In this document: positions 56,552-64,000 of the stretch, in pieces
Numbering within the stretch: the first letter of the stretch is position 1
Layout of the letters: each line of letters starts with the position of its first letter
Assembly (NCBI GenBank): GCA_963931925.1
Contig: OZ007582.1
Location: 26,036,224 to 26,100,223, forward strand
Source: Onchidella celtica
Lineage: Eukaryota > Mollusca > Gastropoda > Systellommatophora > Onchidiidae
DNA length: 64,000 nt
Reading direction: 5' to 3'
The notes under the pieces: model-generated
Told to the model about the DNA's origin: nothing
The model's database searches: none
The model's input: the letters and a program-made list of their open reading frames with translations, nothing else
Made by a program: the position numbers and the translations under genes

Positions 56552-59500
56552 CTGTGGTGTTGTGGAACATGGATGTAAATTATTACAGCTTTGCTGATAA
56601 GGAAAATAAGTGATACCAAATTATTAAGTTTTCACTACCAAAAGTATCTGCCATAAATTAAATATCAACATCCAGCTGTGTCAGACTATGTTTTGTTGTT
56701 TTTAAAAATTTCGAAATTGAGGCAAAAATCTCTGGTTTTAACTTATAAGCTATATAATATGTGAAATTTCAAACTTGAAAGCTTTTTACTTAATACACAT
56801 TTTTGTAAAATCAATCAATGTATAGCACAGTAATGCAGTAACTCAAATCTGACAGGAAAGGCAAATTAAATAAAAAAACTGAAATATATCTGTGGAAGGA
56901 ACCGAATTGACACTTCGCCTCCCCAACCTTTCCAAAACATTTTCTACAACCTATATAATGACAGACCAAACAATATGTGAATAGTAAGGAAGGACTTTCT
57001 AAACTCTCAAATTTGGGTCCAAAAATCTATGACCACTCAAATTATGAATTTCTTCAGAAATGTTAAAGAATGACAATCTCCATCAGTACAAGACTGAGAT
57101 TGTGTGAATGAAAGATTAGGATGCAGGGAAGGTGTGTTTGAATTTAAGTTTTAAAGCCTGCCAGCATAACAATCAGAATAGATGTTCCCAATATGTTCTG
57201 CAGATAGAATATTGTTGTTAAAATATGAAATAGGACACTTCAAAGTTCAAAGATAATGCATAATTATTGAACTTGCAAATTCACATGCTTTGTAAGCTAG
57301 CTCTATCATTATATCAGTGGGGATGGGGGAAAGCAAAATAAAACAAAATTATGCAATGGTTCAAAAAGAGTGAAACAGGGGAATTGTCAATGTTTAGATA
57401 TTATTAAGAGCTGAATTTTCACTGAGTTCTACTAGTTCTGCAAAGGGCAAAGAGTTTTCTCATGGATCTGCGACTTTCAGATATACAGACCTATATGTCA
57501 CACACTCCACAGTCAAACATAGATGATGTATGTAATCATGGGAACAGGTGAATGGGTTAGCATATGAGGGGGAGGTGAGGATGAAAAGAGAAAAAGAAAG
57601 AAAAACGTGATTTTCAGCCTCACCAGAACACAGCATGACTGACAGTGTCAAAAATTTAGGTCAACAAATCCTCTAGACTAAATAATGGACTCTTGGCCTC
57701 TAGTCCAAACTCTTGTTTAGTGCAGCAATTCATATGATTTAAGTGCAGATCTTCAGGTAGACAAAGAAGTGTTACAAAAGAGGAGGAAAAAATTCTGTTC
57801 ACTCAACTGGTTTGGGTTTGTTGTGACAAAGGCTTTAATACATTAAAAAGAAAGTCTTACACAGAGCAGAGACAACGGAAGTTTGGGTCTTCCTGAAACA
57901 TGCTTATGTTTTACTTGAGTCTTTTCTTCATATACAGAATCAAAGTCAGGGTCAAAAGCTGTACTTTAACCTTGTGTTTACCACCACAAGTGGAGATCTC
58001 CTCCATGCAAAAAACAAACATCACCTTAGCCCCTGTCAGAACGAAATCAAGCTATCTGCACACACAGGACAATGAAGAAAAGACAAACCTCCCACCAAAC
58101 AGTTATCACAATGGAATCCGTATTTCTCTTTGGAGCGCCAGTATGACCTCAACATCCTCTACACAAAGGTTTTCGTTGCTGCTATAATCAACCTTTACCA
58201 TCTTTTAGTCTGTTGACCTCATTGTGAGCTTGCAGCAAATCAGATTATTACTGTAAAACTCATACTATCTCTTCACGTTTGGAAAATTTGCAAATTTCAA
58301 AGGCCCAAGGCATCAGTCATACTGCCATCATTTGCAAATGGCATTTATCTTTTTTTTTTTTTTTTAAGTCAGCTCACCCTGTTCCACTCCGACTCACCTA
58401 ACAAAAAGAAGTCTTGAAAATGAAATTTTAAACAAAAATGGAAAATTCTGTGACGCTCTCTAAGGAATTTCAATTTCAGCAAAGTAAGCAGAAGATGGAG
58501 AATACTGTGAGAATGCCAGTTCAAAAAATTAATTCTCACAACTTCTGCTGTACAAATTTCTGTCCAACCCTAATCAAATCAAATAACATTTACTAAGACA
58601 ACCAGAGAAAACAGCTAAATCATAGAGAAAAACAAATAAGTTTAACAGAAAACCTATTGATGAGCATCAAACTATACTGATGAAAAAAGCTACTGCAGTG
58701 TTTTTGCTAAGAATAAAAAATCTGGGGAGAGCTGCCTATCAGGTAAGGGATACCAAATTCACAAGTCATAATTATGGATACAGACTGAGCCAGGCTGCAC
58801 ACTGACAATTATCTGACAGAAATAATAACAATGGCAAAAGCAACAAAAAAGAATTAACTTGGAGTATATGTTTACAGCAATTACATTCATCAAGTAAATA
58901 TAAGTGTTGACCATCAGGAAGAGAGTTCAAGCACCCCAACTCCTGCTATCAGAAAATCTCAATGACATTAGATGTCTCCCCAGATCACCAACCCTTTTAC
59001 CATCTCAAGTACAAGTCTCTACTGGCGACATCAGCGGAAGTAAACAAATTTTCTAAATCTGTTGCTTTTACATCTCCATGTACATTCCCACTCTCATCCT
59101 ACACATCTTTTCCTCTTTCTTTCTTCCCCCTGTCTTAAGTCCAGCAACCAGACATATAATATACCAATAAAGGATATATCTGTAATCCCACATCTCCTTT
59201 AATAAATTTATACTGACTTACAACACCACCTCCTCCCACTGTATTCAGTTTTTCCTTCTCTTTTTCCTGCCAACCCCTTCATTTATAATTCTTCTTCCTA
59301 TCATCTTTTCTCTTGGCAAATATCAATGTTTTACTGCTGTGGACATCAGTCTCAAATAATCCATGTGGATACAAATCGGTAGTTACTTTCTTTCCTTGTG
59401 AGAACAGGGGCCAAAAAAGGGAGGGAGGGGGAGGGGAGGGAAGAGAGAGAGAAAGCAGAGAGAGATGGAGAAAAACTGAAGTGGACACCAGTGCTAAATG

Positions 59501-59626
59501 TACTCATGGAGCAGAGCAACGACAGCACAGGTCCCTCTCCATGCAGGCTGCAAGCCCAGAAGCCCTGAATGATCAAGGATTTGTTCACTCTTTGTGGACA
59601 GGAAACACTTCAGACTTGTAGCTTAC

Positions 59627-59663
59627 CAATAGTAGATGTGAATTTGCCCTGTAAGAAACTCAT
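59627..59663 (-). CDS. Candidate first coding exon for a short timeless product
   Basis: Minus strand: acceptor ATTTCCCTTCAG, then 37 bases beginning with ATG (MSFLQGKFTSTI), donor GTAAGC. Joined through 56528-56551 to the timeless exons it gives an uninterrupted 953-residue frame. It does not resemble the conserved TIMELESS N terminus, so it could be chance or the start of a lineage-specific short form. Confidence 0.27.
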
Positions 59664-60234
59664 CTGAAGGGAAATGGTGAGTATTTAACCTCTTTCCTGT
59701 CACCAGTAAGTAATGCCATGTGCCGGGGAGAAAAACAGCATTTTGGTGCTGATACCAAGTAATGCCTTGCGCTGGAGACTCTTCAAATACATGTATTACA
59801 CTTTCTACAGTTATTGTAATAATTACTTTCTCATTTTGTCAAAGAACTAGCTTTTTCAAAGCCCTAGAAATTCTCCAAACTGAGGGTGTGTGTGTGTTGT
59901 TGTTGTTGTTTGGGGGGAGGGGGGGGGGGGAGGAGGAGAAGGAGGGATTGTAAATAATGGGTGTGAAAATCATCTCTAGTGATTCAACTATCAGTCAATG
60001 CCATGAGCTCCTTCGTGGTGAGAAGATGGGACATGGGAGAAATACTCTGTGTGAACCTCTACTGGCTAACATAGAGGGAATGTTTGTGGATCATGCTTGC
60101 TGTTTGGACATAGCTATCTTATGACATTCAGATCATAAGTGTTTTCATAACCAATACACCTTTGGAGTTCTGCATCTGAGTATGATGTGAACTGCTTTGG
60201 TTTTGATAATTGATGATGATGCATAATTTAATAA

Positions 60235-60551
60235 ACAACTGCAATGTAGGATTTAACAAGTAACTACTGTGTAATTTTTTTTTAACTCCAGTGTAAGATC
60301 TGACAAGTGCCTGTGATGTATGATTCACAAGTAACTACGATTATTCTTTGACAAGCATCTATGGTGTAGGCCTAATATTTGACAAGCAACTACAAGTAAG
60401 ATTTGATGCAACTACATTGTATCACTTGGCAAGTGTTAGGTTTGACAAGTAACTACAATGTAAGACTTGACAAGTAACTACAATTTCAGATTTGGCAAGA
60501 AACTGTAATGTTAAGATCTGACGAGTAACTACAATGAAATATTTGACAAGT
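60235..60551. repeat. Minisatellite with ~25-30-bp units
   Basis: About ten degenerate units based on GATTTGACAAGTAACTACAA; the clearest copies are between 60440 and 60550. Confidence 0.7.
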
Positions 60552-61974
60552 GGTATGTAATGAAAAGTTTGCTGCCTTACAATACAGGAGTTAGATCTAC
60601 AGAAATTTTAAGTATTAAATATTTACCTATCTACAATGAATGACCAACATGAGACATCTTATACTAAACAAAATCACTGCAAAAAAGCTGCACTTTAAGA
60701 AACAGTTTATAAACACAACAAAAACTTGACATTGTTTCCCTAAGCTGGTACAGGGACAATACCTAACAGCCCAGTGGGAGTGAAAAAGAAATATCTACAC
60801 CAATATCCTTTAATTGGATGGAGTGCTTTTGCACTGAGATATCAAGTACTGGACTTTGGTTCAAGGAGCACAAAACTGGTAAGTGAAGTGTGCAGCAAGA
60901 GGTGTGAGGTACTTATGTGAGGATTTGTGTCACAGCCTACGCAACTCTCATCAGGCAAGCCTTGCTGGTATAAATGAAATATCCTACGCTGTTGATGACA
61001 GTTGCGTGGGCCTGGCTCCGATAATGAGCAGAGGCAGTCAGTGGTGATGTATGATGTGCCGCCTCCTCCTCAGGAGGATTTCTGAGCAGGATTTTATGGT
61101 AAGACACAGTCATGAGTAACAATTTCAAGCTTTTAGAATTCTTAAAAAGCACTCATTAATATTTGAAAATGAATTTTCAAACCTGGTCATAATACTCAAT
61201 TTTTTACCAGTGGATTCTGAAACTGTTTAATTAATTACCTGTAAACTTCTAACATTTGAGGTAAAATTTTCTGCAAAATTTATATGATTATGATCCAAGG
61301 AATTACAAGTCCAATGTCTAAGTCAAAATGTGGCAAAAGCAAAAGGTTGCATTTGGTTTTTGTACTTTTTCTTTTGTAAATTCTCAATATCTGAACAATC
61401 TGTTTACAATAACATAAAAAGCACAACATATTACTCTTTATGTCATTCATATATGAATCATGATCATGGAATTTCATTAAATGTGACCACTAGTAATTTT
61501 ACTGCGATCACATTTTTTTCTGATTGTTTCCCAAATTGGACAAATTTCAAAGATTCACAATTGAGCTTAAGCAAGGTCCTGCTCAACTGACATTGGGATA
61601 ATTGGACAAAAGTTTTAAGACAAAATTTTACTCAGAAAGGAAAGCAATTGTTTCTGGTTTTATGTACTATGTGAAAACAACACATACTTCAATCTGATGT
61701 TTCCGTAACTGTTGTATCATAAGATGTTCCAATAAGTTTTATTTTTATACTGACATTCCAGCTTCCGTCTTCCTGTGTGTACATTCACTGGTCTCTTCAA
61801 GCAACATGTGCCAGTAGCTCCTGATGATCTTACTTAAGTAACATCAGCAATGTCAGACTGTGAAGTCTCCACAACAACACAGATATCTGATTGCTAGACC
61901 TGATCGGCTTCTTTATATAGTCATCAGAAGACAATATTTGGGTCCCTGTGGTTGTACAACCAAGTGGATTGATA

Positions 61975-63789
61975 ATGGATAGAACAGTGTATTTATTGTT
62001 CATCTTAACTGCCATCGTAACAGTTACCTCCCAGGAACTGTCCTGTCCAGACGTTTGTGCCTGCTCTGGCCCAATCGCTGACTGTTATGGGAGAGAACTG
62101 ACACAAATTCCAGAGGGATTACCTCCCAGTGTGCAGCACCTTGATCTTCAGGATAACCTGATTGCAGAAGTCAACAACAGCCTGCTAACACAGCTTCCTA
62201 ACTTGCAAACATTGCTGCTCCGACGGAATCAGTTCACAGAACTCAAGGCTGATAGTTTTGCAAATTTGTCAAAACTGCAGAGACTTCATGTTTCCAGTAA
62301 TCAGATTGCAAATATTGATGACAATGCATTCTTCAACCTCCCAGTCCTTCAGGTCCTTGATCTCACAGAAAACAAAATCTCCAACATATCTAGAAAATTT
62401 AACACTCCCAGTCTAGAACGACTCGTGCTTGGCAAAAATGAAATCACAGAGCTTGGGAACAATACTTTTGAGGGTCTCGAAAACTTGATCTACCTGGTGT
62501 TGTCAGAGAATAAAATATCATACATTTCAGAGCTGGCCTTCAATGGATTGAACAAACTGGCATTTCTCATTCTGAGTGGAAACCCACTGAAAAATCTGGA
62601 CAATGTTTTCAATGGTGTAGAGTCACTCAGCTTTCTTGATGTCTCCTCATGTCAGCTGAAAAAAATTCCGGAAGGACTCCCATGGGCACTGCGATATCTG
62701 CAGTTTCATAACAATAATTTGACAATAATCCGCTCACGAGATCTAGTCAATGTTCGTTTTCTGGATAGAGCAAGTTTTCAAAACAATCAGATCTACACAA
62801 TTGAAGATGGAGCACTTTCTCATGCACCTCACCTCTCTAAACTGGACTTTGATTACAACAACCTGAAACAGCTGCCCTATGGTATCCCTGCTACAGTTAA
62901 GAAATTCACAGCTGACGGAAACCAAATTATTCGAGTCTATCAGTTTAATTTTGATGTTGACTCACAAATGCAAAGTCTGTCTTTGAGAAATAACAGCATT
63001 AGTGATTTGGCAGCCAATACTTTCTCCAGACTAGGTAACTTGACCTCTCTCAATCTGGGACATAACGAAATCAAAGTGTTGAGAAATATGACATTTTCTG
63101 GTCTAGGCAAAGTTAGAGGTCTCAGTCTAGAGGAAAATCCTCTGAAAAAGTTTGAGCTTCGCGCATTCGTTGGTCTGTTTAGGTTAAACCAACTGAAACT
63201 TTCTGACATCACCAGTGAAAAAATTCAGTTAGACGGACCAATATTTCAAGAGGTTCCCTATTTGTCCAGCTTGAACCTGCAAAGTAGTCCATCCATGACC
63301 AACGTCACTTTAAGCAGTGACACACTGTTACGTTCTCTGCGCAGTCTCAAGCAATTAAATTTGAGGAATTGTAGTTTACAAACATTACCTAAAGATCTGA
63401 GAGCTTCTCTACCCAACTTAAAGTCTTTGAAGTTACAAGAAAATCCATGGCACTGTGATGCAAATCTCCTCGGACTTCAGAACTGGATGAAGGAATCTCC
63501 ACGTTTATTTTTCAGAGCAAACCAAATCACTTGTTCTTCTCCAGAAAACTTAGAAGGGAGGGCCCTTGTTGATATTGATGCTCATGAATTCACCATGCCG
63601 ACCACAACAACAACGACAACAACAACAACAACAACATCAGAGACTACCTCCATACCAAAGACTACAACATCATCTTCAACAGGTGCAGAGACAAGTGTAA
63701 CATCTGCAGTCCCGACTCCAACCTCCATACCACCCACAAAACAAACAGAACCCTCGGACACCACAACCAAATCAGCAATGGTGACAAGG
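61975..63789 (+). CDS. Secreted or membrane LRR protein, first coding exon
   Basis: 605 codons in one exon ending in phase 0 at the donor AAGG/gtaagt (63790); the gene continues past the window. I start at the ATG at 61975 because it opens a signal peptide (MDRTVYLLFILTAIVTVTS). An N-terminal Cys cap follows (CPDVCACSGPIADCYG), then about 17 leucine-rich repeats in residues ~45-490 (for example LPNLQTLLLRRNQFTEL and LTSLNLGHNEIKVL), some of the short proteoglycan style (EGLPWALRYLQFHNNNL). The C-terminal cap is NPWHCDANLLGLQNWM with a later TCSSPENL. The exon ends in a Thr/Ser/Pro-rich stalk with 12 consecutive Thr, probably O-glycosylated. Many N-glycosylation sequons are present. It is likely a cell-surface or matrix adhesion or receptor protein; a transmembrane segment, if any, is downstream. 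A TATA-like TTTATATAG lies ~60 bp upstream. Confidence 0.85.
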
Positions 63790-64000
63790 GTAAGTAATGG
63801 CACTCCTTAACTCACCAGCATTCATAAAATAAGTAATGGCACTCCTTAACTCACCAGCATTCATAAGTAATGGCACTCCTTAACTCACCAGCATTCATAA
63901 AATAAGTAATGGCACACCTTAACTCACCAGCATTCATAAGTAATGGCACTCCTTAACTCACCAGCATTCATAAAATAAGTAATGGCACTCCTTAACTCAC
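63790..64000. repeat. 34/39-bp minisatellite starting at the LRR splice donor
   Basis: Units of TAAGTAATGGCACTCCTTAA continuing through CTCACCAGCATTCA alternate with a version extended by TAAAA, giving a 73-bp higher-order period. Five full units and a partial one are seen; one has an A for T change. The array runs off the window. The first unit supplies the intron donor (GTAAGT); later units have ATAAGT and are not donors. Confidence 0.9.

Larger units (their letters stand above)
54081..61974. other. Long stretch without a confident gene
   Basis: Nearly 8 kb of AT-rich DNA. It holds two small candidate minus-strand exons (56528-56551, 59627-59663), a SINE (55250-55525), a minisatellite (60235-60551), a GA-rich run (59400-59470) and a G-rich run (59910-59945). 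I looked here for the N-terminal half of TIMELESS and did not find it. The only regulatory hint is a TATA-like TTTATATAG near 61912, before the LRR gene. Confidence 0.45.

Noticed and set aside
59690-59780. TTAACCTCTTTCCTGTCACC with an internal partial repeat, as a MITE
   Set aside because: Only one end is visible; too weak.
60936-61089. Possible plus-strand exon between TTTGTGTCACAG and GTAAGA
   Set aside because: All frames are interrupted, so at best a noncoding 5' UTR exon of the LRR gene. A TATA-like box close to the LRR start makes it unnecessary.
54081-61974. Search for N-terminal TIMELESS exons on the minus strand
   Set aside because: No stretch matched the conserved N-terminal motifs I know from animal TIMELESS. 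This is an eye search, so diverged exons may have been missed.
62743-63803. Minus-strand open frames, including a Val-rich one
   Set aside because: Antisense shadows of the LRR exon and its Thr (ACA) repeat.
1-64000. CRISPR arrays, bacterial operons, tRNA or rRNA genes
   Set aside because: The window is intron-bearing eukaryotic DNA. Direct repeats here are minisatellites without unique spacers, and no complete tRNA or rRNA was recognised.

Overview
The window is eukaryotic, AT-rich nuclear DNA. Genes are split by GT-AG introns, and much of the intergenic and intronic space is mobile-element debris: non-LTR and LTR retrotransposons, TTAA-flanked MITEs and a foldback element. The gene content (a secreted PAN-plus-galectin lectin, an animal TIMELESS homologue, an extracellular LRR protein) and the element types suggest an invertebrate, most likely a lophotrochozoan such as a gastropod mollusc. 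That assignment is inferred from sequence style, not from an alignment.

Layout. 1-1800: decayed L1-like LINE (+). 4178-6994: two-exon secreted lectin gene (+), PAN/apple-like domain then galectin domain, with a ~60-bp minisatellite in its intron. 7226-8463: an LTR-like repeat and a mariner-type transposase remnant. 8748-11690: a degenerate duplicate of the 3' end and downstream flank of the timeless gene found further right. 14483-17716: an apparently full-length RTE-like LINE (-) with one intact ~993-codon ORF and a perfect 13-bp target-site duplication. 19690-20690: another LINE 3' end (+). 20690-25140: an L1-like LINE remnant (-) into which a Ty3/gypsy element (21364-24416) inserted; it has identical 213-bp LTRs, a tRNA-Leu-type primer site, a polypurine tract and a 5-bp TSD, but lacks most of RNase H and all of integrase. 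26900-27421: CR1-like LINE tail. 28004-30527: a 2.5-kb near-palindromic foldback element.

32585-54080 (-): the C-terminal two thirds of a TIMELESS (timeout/TIM-1 type) gene in 18 phase-compatible exons, ~932 residues. Matches to animal TIMELESS run through the conserved core, two Myb-like blocks and the PARP1-binding region, ending in a charged tail. Its introns hold at least five TTAA-flanked elements, one carrying a nested Harbinger-like MITE. The conserved N-terminal half is not visible upstream. Two small candidate exons at 56.5 and 59.6 kb continue the reading frame to an ATG.

54.1-61.9 kb: no confident gene, a tRNA-headed SINE and a minisatellite. 61975-63789 (+): the first coding exon (605 codons) of a secreted or membrane LRR protein with a Thr-rich stalk, running off the window through an intron that begins with a tandem repeat. 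The three host genes show no sign of acting in one pathway; they look like ordinary neighbours. The most informative content is the layered transposon history and the unusual state of the timeless gene.
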